DNA of 64,000 bases from Streptomyces sp. NBC_00271 (GCF_036178845.1 NZ_CP108070.1:4216001-4280000), one strand, 5' to 3'; shown: positions 52,338 to 61,474, counted from the first letter of the stretch. Notes: generated by a model from the letters alone, not told the origin. A program made the numbers and translations.

Positions 52338-53603
52338 TCAGGGGACCAGGCTGTCCAGCGGGACGTGCGGGTCGGCGAGTGCCTCGGTGTCCACCTGGGC
52401 CCGGGACCGGATGAGCCGCTGGATGGGTTCCGTGACGTCCCACACATTCACGTTCATCCCGGCCAGCACCCGCCCGTCCTTCATCCAGAAGGCGATGAAC
52501 TGGCGCTTGCCCGCGTCGCCCCGGATCACCACTTCGTCGTACGTCCCCGGGGGCGCCCAGCCCGAGTACTCGAGCCCCACGTCGTACTGGTCGGAGAAGA
52601 AATAGGGCACACGGTCGTACGTCGTCTCGCGGCCCAGCATCGCGCGGGCCGCCGCCGGTCCGCCGTTGAGGGCGTTGGCCCAGTGTTCGACGCGCAGCCG
52701 GGTGTCGAAGAGGGCGTGCGGGAAGGAGGCGACGTCACCGGCGGCGTAGATGTCGGGATCGGAGGTGCGCAGGCGGTCGTCGACCGCGATACCGCCGCCG
52801 TGCGCGCGGTCGGCGATCTCCAGGCCCGCAGCCTCGGCGAGACCGATGCGCGGCGCCGCCCCGATGGCCGCAAGTACGTCGTGGGCCGGGTGCTCCTCGC
52901 CGTCGTCCGTGCGGGCGGCCAGCACCATGCCGTCCTGGCCGACGATCTCGGTGAGCCGGGCCCCGAAGTGGAAGCGGACGCCGTGCTCGCGGTGCAGCTC
53001 GGCGAAGAGGTTGCCCAGCTCGGGGCCGAGGACCGCGTGCAGCGGGGTCTGGTTGTGCTCGACGACGGTGACCTCGGCGCCGTACTCGCGGGCCGCCGCC
53101 GCGACCTCCAGGCCGATCCAGCCCCCGCCCGCGATCACGATGTGGCCGTTGTCACGGCCGAGCGCGGCCAGGACGCCCTTGAGGCGTTCGGCGTGGGCGA
53201 GGCGGCGCAGGTGGTGGACGCCCGCGAGATCCGTCCCGGGGATGTCGAGGCGGCGCGGCTCGGCGCCGGTCGCGAGGAGCAGCTTGTCGTAGTGGACGAG
53301 GGTGCCGTCGTCGCCGAAGCGGACGGTCTTCGCCGTGCGGTCGATGGCGTCGACGGTCTGGCCGAGGTGCAGCTCCACGTCGTTCTGCGCGTACCAGGCG
53401 GGTTCGTGCACGAAGACGCTGTCCCGCTCCTCCTTGCCGAGCAGATAGCCCTTGGAGAGCGGCGGGCGCTCATAGGGGTGGTCACGTTCGTCGCAGATCA
53501 GTATCACGCGGCCGGTGAAACCCTCCGCTCGGAGCGTCTCGGCCGCCTTGGCGCCGGCCAGGCCTCCTCCGACGATGACGAATGTCTGATCCGCGTCGAC
53601 CAC
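52338..53603 (-). CDS. FAD/NAD(P)-dependent ferredoxin reductase
   Basis: A 421-residue flavoprotein: FAD-binding FVIVGGGLAGAKAAETLRAEG at the N-terminus, DKLLLATGAEPRRLDIPG, NAD(P)-binding HIVIAGGGWIGLEVAAAARE and the second FAD motif DPDIYAAGDVASFPH. A C-terminal Reductase_C domain (NALNGGPAAARAML and onward) is present. It resembles putidaredoxin/rubredoxin reductases that supply electrons to P450s or dioxygenases through a ferredoxin; the partner is not in this window. The GTG at 53603 follows GAGGAGG, so the longer frame is not used. Confidence 0.87.
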   Translation of the reverse strand: MVDADQTFVIVGGGLAGAKAAETLRAEGFTGRVILICDERDHPYERPPLSKGYLLGKEERDSVFVHEPAWYAQNDVELHLGQTVDAIDRTAKTVRFGDDGTLVHYDKLLLATGAEPRRLDIPGTDLAGVHHLRRLAHAERLKGVLAALGRDNGHIVIAGGGWIGLEVAAAAREYGAEVTVVEHNQTPLHAVLGPELGNLFAELHREHGVRFHFGARLTEIVGQDGMVLAARTDDGEEHPAHDVLAAIGAAPRIGLAEAAGLEIADRAHGGGIAVDDRLRTSDPDIYAAGDVASFPHALFDTRLRVEHWANALNGGPAAARAMLGRETTYDRVPYFFSDQYDVGLEYSGWAPPGTYDEVVIRGDAGKRQFIAFWMKDGRVLAGMNVNVWDVTEPIQRLIRSRAQVDTEALADPHVPLDSLVP

Positions 53604-53670
53604 TTGATGCCTCCTCGTAACGTTGTCGCCAGGCGAGCGTCCCGCACGCAGCGTGATGCGGGAAGAGGGT

Positions 53671-53688
53671 GTGGCCCGATCAGGCCAC
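53671..53688 (-). terminator. Hairpin downstream of dgt
   Basis: GTGGCC (53671-53676) pairs with GGCCAC (53683-53688) across the loop CGATCA. It starts 6 nt after the dgt stop on the minus strand and is a plausible terminator; no T-tract. Confidence 0.45.
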
Positions 53689-53694
53689 GCAGGG

Positions 53695-55044
53695 TCACAC
53701 TCCGCCGCCGCCTGTGGGGCGGGTGGTGAGCCTGAGGTGCAGTGAACGTGCCGAGGCGTCGGTGAGCGAGGCAATCTGGTCGACGATCACCCGCTTGCGC
53801 GCACGATCGTCCCCTGCTTCGTCGAACAGCGCCCGGAACTGCGGGTCAAGACCGTCCGGGGCGCGGGCGGTGAGCGCCTCGGCCAGCTCGGCGACGACGA
53901 TCCGCTGATCGGCGCGCAGCCGCTCCTGCTCGGCGCGCTGCATGACGTACCGGTCGGCGACGGCCTTGAGGACGGCGCACTCGTGGCGGGCGGCGCGCGG
54001 GACGACCAGCTCCGCCGCGTACCGGGTGAGCCGGCCGGTGCCGTACCGCGTGCGGGTGGCGCCCTCGGCGGCCAGGCAGAAGCGGCCGATGAGCTGGCTG
54101 GTGGCGTCCTTCAACCGGGCCTGCGCGACGGCCGATCCGTCGTACCCGTGCGGCCACCACTCCTGTTCCAGGAGCCGGTCGAGGGCCTCGGAGAGCTCGG
54201 CCGGGTCGGTGTCGGCGGGCACGTACCGGCCGATGGCGACCTTGAAGATCTCCTCGCGTTCCGGCTCGGCGTGCAGGCAGTTGGGGTCGATGTGGCCGGC
54301 GTGCAGACCGTCCTCGACGTCGTGCACCGAGTACGCCACGTCGTCGGACCAGTCCATGACCTGGGCCTCGAAGCACGTACGGGTGCCGGGGGCGCCCTTG
54401 CGGACCCAGTCGAAGACCGGCCGGTCGTCCTCGTAGGCCCCGAACTTCGGGGAGGCGGGGTCGGTGGGGTGGGCGCCGCGCGGCCAGGGGTACTTGGTGG
54501 CGGCGTCGAGGGCGGCGCGGGTGAGGTTCAGTCCCACGCTGACGAGTTCGCCCGTCTCGTCCGAGTGGACGAAGCGCTTGGGCTCGATCCTGGTGAGCAG
54601 GCGCAGCGACTGCGCGTTGCCCTCGAAGCCGCCGCAGTCCTCCGCGAACTCGTTCAGCGCCTGTTCGCCGTTGTGCCCGAAGGGCGGGTGGCCGAGGTCG
54701 TGGGAGAGGCAGGCCGCCTCGACGAGGTCGGGGTCGCAGCCGAGGGCGGCGCCGAGCTCGCGGCCGACCTGGGCGCACTCCAGGGAGTGGGTGAGGCGGG
54801 TGCGGGCGCTGGCGTCCCAGGCCTGGCTGCGGGTGCCGGGGGTGACGACCTGGGTCTTGCCCGCGAGGCGGCGCAGCGCCGAGGAGTGCAACACGCGTGC
54901 GCGGTCGCGCTGGAAGGCGGTGCGGCCGGGACGTTTGTCGGGCTCTACGGCCCAGCGCTCGACGGACGACTCGTCGTACGTGTCGTACGCGCCCGACGTG
55001 GCGGGGTCGTCGTATGCCGTCGGTGCCTTCGCAGTGCCGTCCAT
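53695..55044 (-). CDS. dgt: Deoxyguanosinetriphosphate triphosphohydrolase-like protein (Dgt)
   Basis: A 449-residue HD-domain protein. The HD residues are in [18 protein letters not shown] (His), [20 protein letters not shown] (His-Asp) and [19 protein letters not shown] (Asp). It removes triphosphate from dNTPs, controlling nucleotide pools. [13 protein letters not shown] before the HD core is the family signature. The start at 55044 ([13 protein letters not shown]) fits homologues and avoids an upstream MSPPAFT extension. It overlaps nothing and is in the same strand block as dnaG. Confidence 0.92.
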   Translation of the reverse strand: MDGTAKAPTAYDDPATSGAYDTYDESSVERWAVEPDKRPGRTAFQRDRARVLHSSALRRLAGKTQVVTPGTRSQAWDASARTRLTHSLECAQVGRELGAALGCDPDLVEAACLSHDLGHPPFGHNGEQALNEFAEDCGGFEGNAQSLRLLTRIEPKRFVHSDETGELVSVGLNLTRAALDAATKYPWPRGAHPTDPASPKFGAYEDDRPVFDWVRKGAPGTRTCFEAQVMDWSDDVAYSVHDVEDGLHAGHIDPNCLHAEPEREEIFKVAIGRYVPADTDPAELSEALDRLLEQEWWPHGYDGSAVAQARLKDATSQLIGRFCLAAEGATRTRYGTGRLTRYAAELVVPRAARHECAVLKAVADRYVMQRAEQERLRADQRIVVAELAEALTARAPDGLDPQFRALFDEAGDDRARKRVIVDQIASLTDASARSLHLRLTTRPTGGGGV

Positions 55045-55106
55045 GTACCCGACAGTAAACGCAGGCGGTGACAAACGGGGCGTGGGCTACCGCCAGGAGG
55101 CGTGGA

Positions 55107-56057
55107 TCAGGCCGAGGCCAGCTCGCGTTCCGGTGCCGGTTCGGGGGTCGCCACGGTCTGGTCGTAGCGGTGCAGGATCAGGCGGGCCATCGCGGCGTGG
55201 CTGCCCAGCGGGGCGGCGGCGATCCAGGGGGCGGCCGCGGCGCACTCGGTGGCGAAGCGGCCGGGCGCGGTGAAGTAGGAGGCGACGGCGATGCGGTGGC
55301 GGCCACGCGCGGCCAGGGCGCGCACGGCGGCGGCGACGGTGGGCGCGGCGGAGGCGTACGCGGGGACGACGGGCACGCCGAGGCGTTCGGCCAGCAGCTG
55401 GGCGGTGCGGCGGGTGTCGGTGATCGACTCCGGGTCGCGCGAGCCCGCGGCGGCGAGCACGACCCCGCCGGCGCGCCGGTCCGCGTCGCTCATCCCGGTC
55501 CGCCAGCCGGCCTCGACGAGCCGCGCGTACAGCGTCTCGACGAGCAGGGGGTGCGGGCCGAGCGGGGCGGCGATACGGGCCCGCAGTCCCGGTACGGCGG
55601 CCGCGGCCTCGGGGATGTCCCGCTTGACGTGGTAGCCGCGGCTGAGCAGCAGCGGCACGAGAACGGCCCCGTCGGCGCCGTCCTCGGCGTCGAGGGAGGC
55701 GAGTGTGTCGGCCAGCAGCGGTTCGTTCAGCTCGATGTGGCCGAGGTGCACGGACAGGTGCGGGCGCAGCTCGCGGACACGCTCGATCAGGGTGCGTACG
55801 GTGCTCAGCGCGCGCGGGTCGCGGCTGCCGTGCGCGACGAGGACGAGCGGCGGCGGCGCGGGGCGGCGGGCCCCGTTCAGCGACACGAGGCTGAGCTGAC
55901 TGCCGAGCTGGCTGGTGATCGCGTTCATGAGTTGCGCCGTACTGTCGAGGTGGGCGCCACCGAGCGGCTGCCCGCCGATGGAGGTCCCCCCGCTCGGGCG
56001 AAACCGAGAGTGGGAGAGGGTCCTGGACTCGTCGTGAGAGGGGTTCGACGCCGTCAT
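55107..56057 (-). CDS. Sirohydrochlorin chelatase/CbiX-family protein
   Basis: A 316-residue protein with two CbiX domains: PLVLVAHGSRDPRALSTVRTL (catalytic His in HGSRD) with VLVPLLLSRGYHVKRDIP (second His), then AGGVVLAAAGSRDPESITDTRR and AVASYFTAPGRFA. The second half lacks a His in the GSRDP motif (AAAGSRDP), so only the first site looks catalytic. Family members insert Co, Ni or Fe into sirohydrochlorin. The N-terminus (about 60 residues) contains a Streptomyces dispersed repeat (55980-56019), so the real start may be the ATG at 55928. Confidence 0.82.
   Translation of the reverse strand: MTASNPSHDESRTLSHSRFRPSGGTSIGGQPLGGAHLDSTAQLMNAITSQLGSQLSLVSLNGARRPAPPPLVLVAHGSRDPRALSTVRTLIERVRELRPHLSVHLGHIELNEPLLADTLASLDAEDGADGAVLVPLLLSRGYHVKRDIPEAAAAVPGLRARIAAPLGPHPLLVETLYARLVEAGWRTGMSDADRRAGGVVLAAAGSRDPESITDTRRTAQLLAERLGVPVVPAYASAAPTVAAAVRALAARGRHRIAVASYFTAPGRFATECAAAAPWIAAAPLGSHAAMARLILHRYDQTVATPEPAPERELASA
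55980..56019 (-). repeat. Streptomyces dispersed repeat inside a CDS 5' end
   Basis: Reading minus: CTCCCACTCTCGGTTTCG, then CCCGAGCGGGGGGACCTCC. This is recognised as a frequent interspersed hairpin (dyad CTCGG/CCGAG) in Streptomyces. Here it is translated as SRFRPSGGTS within the CbiX-like frame. Confidence 0.6.
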
Positions 56058-56283
56058 GGACCGATGGTGACGGTACGAGGTTGCAGCGCGGTTGCACGGG
56101 CGTGTCAGGTGTTTTCCGGGGGTTCACGGCGCGGTGCGGTGGCGGTGTGAGCACCTCCCACCTGCGGTTCCGCGGCGCCGGGTGAGCCCGGTCACGGTAC
56201 CCGGGCGAACCGAACGGACTTACGCTGCGTCCCCATCTGTCGAACACCGACGTGATCGGACGCCACCGGGGGGACGAACAACC

Positions 56284-56991
56284 ATGCCGCGCCTGCCGCA
56301 CCCGAGGATCCTCAGACCGCGGCTGCCCCGCCTGCCGCGCACCCGCGCCGGGCAGCGGCGGGCCGTGCAGACGGTCATGCTGCTGTGCGTGCTGGCGCTG
56401 CTTCCGGTGACCTGGCTGTACGTGAGCACGGCCGGCGGACTGCGCACCACGGCCGACGCGCCGCGCACCGAGGTCGCGGTGGTGTTCGGGGCCGGATTGT
56501 GGAACGGCGAGCCGTCCCCGTACCTCGCGCACCGGCTGGACGCGGCGGCGAAGCTCTACCGGGCCGGGCGGATCGAGGCCGTGCTCGTCACCGGGGACAA
56601 CAGCCGCAAGGACTACGACGAACCGGACGCGATGCGGGCCTATCTGACGAAGCGTGGGGTGCCGGACCGGCGGATCGTCAGCGACTACGCCGGGTTCGAC
56701 ACCTGGGACTCCTGTGTGCGAGCCCGGAAGATCTTCGGCGTCCACGAGGCCGTGCTGATCAGCCAGAACTTCCACATCCGGCGGGCCGTCGCGCTGTGCC
56801 GGGCGGCGGGCGTGCGGTCGTACGGCGTCGGGGTCGACGCCACCCACGACGTCACCTGGTACTACGGGGGCACCCGCGAGGTGTTCGCGGCGGGGAAGGC
56901 CCTGCTGGACGCGGTGTTCAAGCCCGATCCGCAGTTCCTGGGGCCGAAGGAGCCGGGGGTGGCGCGGGCCCTCGCGGCGGCGCGGAAGTGA
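56284..56991 (+). CDS. SanA/YdcF-like membrane-anchored protein (DUF218)
   Basis: A 235-residue protein with a basic N-terminus (RLPRTRAGQRRAVQ), a single membrane anchor (VMLLCVLALLPVTWLYVSTAG) and an exported DUF218 domain: EVAVVFGAGLWNGEPSPYL, IEAVLVTGDNSRKDYDEPDAM, AGFDTWDSCVRARKIFGV and VLISQNFHIRRAVALCRAAG. In other bacteria SanA/ElyC act in envelope integrity and vancomycin resistance; the enzymatic activity is not established. It overlaps the next gene by 4 nt (GTGA at 56988-56991), suggesting joint work in the envelope. Confidence 0.85.
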   Translation: MPRLPHPRILRPRLPRLPRTRAGQRRAVQTVMLLCVLALLPVTWLYVSTAGGLRTTADAPRTEVAVVFGAGLWNGEPSPYLAHRLDAAAKLYRAGRIEAVLVTGDNSRKDYDEPDAMRAYLTKRGVPDRRIVSDYAGFDTWDSCVRARKIFGVHEAVLISQNFHIRRAVALCRAAGVRSYGVGVDATHDVTWYYGGTREVFAAGKALLDAVFKPDPQFLGPKEPGVARALAAARK

Positions 56992-58547
56992 GGACGGTCA
57001 TCGATCCCGCCGGTCTGACGCCCGCGGAACGCCGTGTCTGGGAGGCCTTTCCGCTCGGCGAGGGCGTCGACTTCCGCGAGGACCCCGCCTCCGCCTCCTC
57101 CGCCGACTCCGGCGGGAACCCCGCCGACGACCCCGCGGCCGGCGCCTCCTGGGGCCCCGAGCGGACCGTGCGCGCCGAGGTGCTGCGGGCGCTGCTGATC
57201 GACGGACCGGCGCACGACGGCGAGATAGCCGGCCTGAAGCTCACCGGCGCGCGCGTCACCGGACAGCTGGATCTCCGGTACGGGACCGTCGAACAGGCCG
57301 TGCAGCTGCGGTTCTGCCACTTCGAGCAGCCTCTGAAGCTGTACGGGGCGCAACTGCGCGCCCTGGTGCTGAGCGACTCGGTGCTCCCCGGGCTCAGTGC
57401 GGGGAACCTGCGCGTCGACGGGGTGCTGCGGCTCAGCTGCTGCCGGGTCAGCGGGCCGATACGGCTCCAGGGCGCGAAGATCTCCGGCGCCGTGTTCGTC
57501 AACGGGGCGCGGCTGGGCCGCCCGGCGGCACCGGACACCCCGGCCGCCGCGGACGCCTCGGACCGGGAAGGGGCCGAGGGACCGGTTCTCCAGCTCAACC
57601 ACGCGGCCATCGGCACCGATCTGTGGGCCGTCGGACTCGTCGCGCACGGCCAGGTACGGCTGAACGGAGCCACGGTCGGCGGTCAGGTGAACCTCGACGA
57701 CGCCGATCTGCGCGTACCGGCGGGCGAGACCGCCCTGCACGCCGAGACCCTGTCGGTCGGCACCGACCTGCGGGCCGTGCGGCTGCGCGCGCGGGGCCGG
57801 GTCAACCTGAGCGGGTCGAGGATTCCCCACCAGCTGAATCTGGCCTACGCCCGGCTGTCCAACCCCGGGGGTCCGGCCCTGCGCGCCAGCAGCTGTGTCA
57901 TCGGCGAGCTATGGCTGCGCGAGGCCGCGCCGATCGTGGGCACCGTGAACCTGCGCCGCTCCCAGCTGGACCTTCTGCACGTGCCTCCGGGGGTGTGGCC
58001 CGACCGCGTCCGGATCGACGGCCTCGGCTACCGCGCCCTCGCCCCGCATCTGCCCGCCGAGCAGCGGCTACCGCTGCTGGAACGCGAGGAGGGCGGCTAT
58101 CTTCCCCACGCCTACGAGCAGTTGGCCGCCGCGTACCGCACGGCGGGCGACGACGCCGCCGCGCGCACCGTCCAGCTGGCCAAACTCCGCCGGCACCGCC
58201 GCACCCTCCCCCGCTACGCCAGGTTCTGGGGCCGGCTGCAGGACGTGGCCGTCGGCTACGGCTACCGGCCGATGCGCGCGGCGGGCTGGCTGCTGTTGCT
58301 GCTGTGCACCGGTGCCACCGCCTTCACGCTGCACCATCCGCCCGCACTGAAGCCCGCCGAGGCACCCGGCTTCAACCCGGTGTTCTACACCCTCGACCTT
58401 CTGCTGCCCCTCGTCGACTTCGGTCAGGAGACGGCCTTCGCGCCGCGCGGCTGGTACCAGTGGCTCTCCTATCTGCTGATCGCCGTCGGCTGGATCCTGG
58501 CCACGACGATCGCGGCGGGCGTCACACGCTCCCTGAACCGCCAGTAA
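56988..58547 (+). CDS. Beta-helix membrane protein of unknown function
   Basis: A 519-residue protein. Residues about 60-380 hold regularly spaced G-x-L-x-L strands (LKLTGARVTGQLDLRYGTV, LRVDGVLRLSCCRVSGPIR, INLSGSRIP-like repeats) that read as a right-handed beta-helix similar to bactofilin or pentapeptide-like folds. Two membrane helices near the end (AAGWLLLLLCTGATAFTL and YLLIAVGWILATTIAAGV) anchor it. There are no catalytic motifs, although relatives are often labelled membrane-associated oxidoreductases. It is translationally coupled to the SanA-like gene. A scaffold in the envelope is a reasonable guess. Confidence 0.62.
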   Translation: MRTVIDPAGLTPAERRVWEAFPLGEGVDFREDPASASSADSGGNPADDPAAGASWGPERTVRAEVLRALLIDGPAHDGEIAGLKLTGARVTGQLDLRYGTVEQAVQLRFCHFEQPLKLYGAQLRALVLSDSVLPGLSAGNLRVDGVLRLSCCRVSGPIRLQGAKISGAVFVNGARLGRPAAPDTPAAADASDREGAEGPVLQLNHAAIGTDLWAVGLVAHGQVRLNGATVGGQVNLDDADLRVPAGETALHAETLSVGTDLRAVRLRARGRVNLSGSRIPHQLNLAYARLSNPGGPALRASSCVIGELWLREAAPIVGTVNLRRSQLDLLHVPPGVWPDRVRIDGLGYRALAPHLPAEQRLPLLEREEGGYLPHAYEQLAAAYRTAGDDAAARTVQLAKLRRHRRTLPRYARFWGRLQDVAVGYGYRPMRAAGWLLLLLCTGATAFTLHHPPALKPAEAPGFNPVFYTLDLLLPLVDFGQETAFAPRGWYQWLSYLLIAVGWILATTIAAGVTRSLNRQ

Positions 58548-58620
58548 CCAGTAGGCGCGCCATGACTCGAAACGGTGAACGGCTCCTGGGAACACGCCTG
58601 TTGGCAGGTGCCCCTGGCAC

Positions 58621-58635
58621 TAGCATGGCCGCGTG
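58621..58635 (+). promoter_or_regulatory. Candidate -10 box and leaderless start of the GH36 gene
   Basis: TAGCAT (58621-58626) lies 6 nt before the GTG start at 58633, so transcription would begin at the start codon and no Shine-Dalgarno sequence is present. Leaderless starts of this geometry are common in actinobacteria. Confidence 0.55.
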
Positions 58636-60765
58636 ACGCAGGAGTTCAGCTATCGCTGGGGCCATTCCGCACTCACCGCCGATTTCGATCTGGACGGCCG
58701 CACACCCCGCCTGGTCCGGCTGACCGTGCCCGGTGAACCGGAGCCCAAATGCGCCGCCGAGGCCGCCGGCGCCGCGCTGCCGCTCGTCGACGTGACCCTC
58801 CTCGGACAGGGCACCGGCTGGTCCGGGCCGCGCTTCACCGGTACGGCGCTCGGGCAGCGCCTGACCCATCGCGCCCACCACGCGGCGTACGGCGACGGCT
58901 GGCACCACCTCACCGTCCAACTCCAGGACAGGCGGGGCGGTCTGACCGTCTTCGTCGAGTACTCCTCACCGGACGCGGTACCGGTGCTGCGCGCCCGCGT
59001 CCGGCTCCGCAACGACGGCGACACGCCCGTCACCGTGCGCTCCGTGAGCAGTCTGCTGCTGGGCGCGCTGCCCTCGCCCGACGTGCTCGACGTGCACCGG
59101 GCACGCAACGACTGGCTCGCCGAATGCCGTTGGTACGCCGAGGAGTTGCGGGAGTCCGTGCCCGACGTCGGCCGGGCGTTCCACGGGCACGACGGGCGGG
59201 CCGGGGTGCGGCTCGCCGGGCGCGGGAGCTGGCCCACCGACGGGCATCTGGCGATGGGCGCGCTCACCGACCAAACCGACGGGCGCTGCTGGCTCTGGCA
59301 GATCGAGTCCGCCGCGAGCTGGCTGTGGGAGGCGGGCGAGGCGGACCACCACACGTACCTCTCCCTGAGCGGTCCGACCGCGGACGACCACCAGTGGCGT
59401 CAAGTCCTGTCCCCGGGAGCGGAGTTCGTCTCCGAGTACGCGGCCCTCGCGCTCGGCGACGGCTTCGACGGGGCGCTCACCGCGCTGACCGACTACCGCC
59501 GCCGGATCCGCCGCCCGCACCCCGACCACGACCGGCTCCCCGTCGTCTTCAACGACTACATGAACACCCTCATGGGCGACCCGACCACCGAGAAACTGCT
59601 GCCGCTGATCGACGCGGCGGCCGAGGCGGGCGCGGAGTACTTCTGCGTCGACGCCGGGTGGTACGACGACGAGGGCGGGGACGGGGATGCGGAGGGGGAC
59701 ACGGGCGGGGGCAGGGGCGGAGACACGGACGGGGACGGCGGCGGGGGCTGGTGGGACAGTGTCGGCGCCTGGCTGCCGTCGGCGCGGCGCTTCCCCGGCC
59801 CCGACGGTCTTCACGCCGTGCTCGGCCGGATCCGGGAGCGCGGGATGGTGCCAGGGCTGTGGCTGGAGCCGGAGGTGGTCGGCGTCCGCAGTCCGCTCGC
59901 CACCGAGCTGCCGGACGAGGCCTTCCTGCGCCACGAGGGCGGGGTGCGCGCCACCGAACAGGGCCGCCACCAGCTGGACCTGACGCATCCGGCCGCCCGT
60001 GCGCACCTCGACCGGACGGTCGACCGGCTCGTCGGCGAGTGGGGCGTGGGCTATCTCAAGCTCGACTACAACATCACCACCTCCGCGCCCGGGCTCCTCG
60101 ACCACACGCGCGCCTGGCTGTCCTGGCTGTCGGCCGTCCTGGACCGCCACCCGGGTCTGGTCGTCGAGAACTGCGGTTCGGGCGGGCTGCGCATGGACGG
60201 CGCGTCGCTGGCCGTGGCCCAGCTCCAGTCCACCTCCGACCAGCAGGACCCCCTGCGCTACCCGCCCATCGCGGCCGCCGCGCCCACCGCGGCCCCGCCG
60301 GAGCAGGGGGCCGTGTGGGCGTACCCGCAACCGGAGTTCACGGACGAGGAGATCGCCTTCACCCTCGGCTCGGCGCTGCTGGGGCGGGTTCATCTCTCCG
60401 GTCATCTGGACCGCATGACACCGCACCAACTCGGCCTCGTCCAGGAGGCGTTGGTGACATACAAGGCCATCCGGGGCGATCTGTGCCGGTCGGTGCCGTT
60501 CTGGCCGCTGGGGCTGCCCGGGTGGCGGGACGCGTGGGTGGCGCTGGGGATGCGGGTGCCGTTCCTCGACACCACGTATGCGCTGGTGTGGCGCAGGGCG
60601 GGCGATGATCCCGAAGTCGCCCTGCCCGTGGCGCACTTGGCGGGCCGGGAGGTACGGGTCGACGTACTGCACGGGTCGGCGGGGCCGGTGGTGTGGGACG
60701 GATCGGCGCTGCGGGTGACGCTGCCGGAGGCTCCGTCGGTGCTGCTGACACGGCTCACCGTGTAG
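58633..60765 (+). CDS. GH36 alpha-galactosidase
   Basis: A 710-residue protein with an N-terminal beta domain, the (beta/alpha)8 barrel (FNDYMNTLMGDPTTEKLLPL, YFCVDAGWYDDEGG), nucleophile Asp in VGYLKLDYNITT, NCGSGGLRMDGAS, and acid/base Asp in QLQSTSDQQDPLRYPPIA. There is no signal peptide, so it is cytoplasmic. It hydrolyses alpha-galactosides such as melibiose or raffinose; other GH36 specificities are possible. A Gly/Asp-rich insertion (about residues 347-373, nt 59673-59752) interrupts the barrel after GWYDDEGG and before SVGAWLPSARRF. No sugar transporter is adjacent. It overlaps the convergent small Tat ORF by 11 nt. Confidence 0.9.
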   Translation: MTQEFSYRWGHSALTADFDLDGRTPRLVRLTVPGEPEPKCAAEAAGAALPLVDVTLLGQGTGWSGPRFTGTALGQRLTHRAHHAAYGDGWHHLTVQLQDRRGGLTVFVEYSSPDAVPVLRARVRLRNDGDTPVTVRSVSSLLLGALPSPDVLDVHRARNDWLAECRWYAEELRESVPDVGRAFHGHDGRAGVRLAGRGSWPTDGHLAMGALTDQTDGRCWLWQIESAASWLWEAGEADHHTYLSLSGPTADDHQWRQVLSPGAEFVSEYAALALGDGFDGALTALTDYRRRIRRPHPDHDRLPVVFNDYMNTLMGDPTTEKLLPLIDAAAEAGAEYFCVDAGWYDDEGGDGDAEGDTGGGRGGDTDGDGGGGWWDSVGAWLPSARRFPGPDGLHAVLGRIRERGMVPGLWLEPEVVGVRSPLATELPDEAFLRHEGGVRATEQGRHQLDLTHPAARAHLDRTVDRLVGEWGVGYLKLDYNITTSAPGLLDHTRAWLSWLSAVLDRHPGLVVENCGSGGLRMDGASLAVAQLQSTSDQQDPLRYPPIAAAAPTAAPPEQGAVWAYPQPEFTDEEIAFTLGSALLGRVHLSGHLDRMTPHQLGLVQEALVTYKAIRGDLCRSVPFWPLGLPGWRDAWVALGMRVPFLDTTYALVWRRAGDDPEVALPVAHLAGREVRVDVLHGSAGPVVWDGSALRVTLPEAPSVLLTRLTV

Positions 60766-60955
60766 CGGACGAAGTGTTCGGTGGTTTCGGAATGTTCGAG
60801 GTGTTCGGGGGTTTCGAAGTGTTCGGGGGTTTCGAGGTGTTCGGGGGTTTCGAGGTGTTCGACGAGCACGAGTTGATCCCGAGCCCCAGAGCGGCCCCCG
60901 CACTCGCGCCGCCCAGCGCGAGGAGACGACGCCGGGTGATGTCGCTGTCGGTCAT
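60755..60955 (-). CDS. Short Tat-signal lipoprotein remnant with NTSKPP repeats
   Basis: A 66-residue ORF: twin-arginine motif DITRRRLLALGGASAGAALG, a lipobox-like LGINSC, and then short hexapeptide-like repeats (NTSKPP three times). The repeats come from an 18-bp tandem DNA repeat on the minus strand. It ends before any folded domain, so it looks like a truncated Tat-exported lipoprotein or a decayed leader; it may also be a small secreted peptide. No downstream frame carries a mature domain. It lies opposite the GH36 3' end. Confidence 0.45.
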   Translation of the reverse strand: MTDSDITRRRLLALGGASAGAALGLGINSCSSNTSKPPNTSKPPNTSKPPNTSNIPKPPNTSSATR

Positions 60956-61063
60956 GGCGGGACCCTAGGGGCGGCCCGGGGCGCGACCGGTGGGGGCGCG
61001 CGGAGTCACGCGGACTCGCCACCCGCACGAGTGGGCTCGGCCATGACAGGTGCGCCCGTGCCC

Positions 61064-61474
61064 TCAACGACGGACGTGCCACTCCCCGCCCTCGACGAGC
61101 GTGCCGCCGGCCCGCAACCGCGCGGCGACAGCGGGGGCGGCCACGTACACCCAGGCCCGTACGGCCGTGCCGTCCGCGCGGGTCACCTCCCGCGCCACCC
61201 GCTCGTACAGGTTGCGCGGGTCGCCCGGCACGTACTCCTCCAGCCGGTCCAGCGCGCCGAGCAACTGCCCGTACGCCTCCGGGAGCGCGGTGACCAACTC
61301 CCCGCGCACGACACCTCCGGGCTCCTCGACGGCGTACGGATATCCGGGCCCTTCGTACAGCACGGCTCCCCACATCCGGCCGGGCTCCTCCGACTCCGTA
61401 CGGCCGCGGAGGAACAGGTCGTGGTTGTGCCCGCCGGGGCGCAGGGTGCCGTAGACGAAGAAGGGGACGGTCAC
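61064..61474 (-). CDS. Gamma-glutamylcyclotransferase-like (AIG2/GGCT) protein
   Basis: A 136-residue protein with the GGCT fold start FFVYGTLRPGGHNHDLFL (YGTLRPG phosphate-like loop), RMWGAVLYEGPGYPYAVEEP, GVVRGELVTALPEAYGQLLG and LDRLEEYVPGD. Enzymes of this family cyclise gamma-glutamyl amines; an acidic residue in the core is catalytic. The GTG at 61474 overlaps the cutA stop by 4 nt, so the two genes are co-translated. Confidence 0.85.
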   Translation of the reverse strand: MTVPFFVYGTLRPGGHNHDLFLRGRTESEEPGRMWGAVLYEGPGYPYAVEEPGGVVRGELVTALPEAYGQLLGALDRLEEYVPGDPRNLYERVAREVTRADGTAVRAWVYVAAPAVAARLRAGGTLVEGGEWHVRR

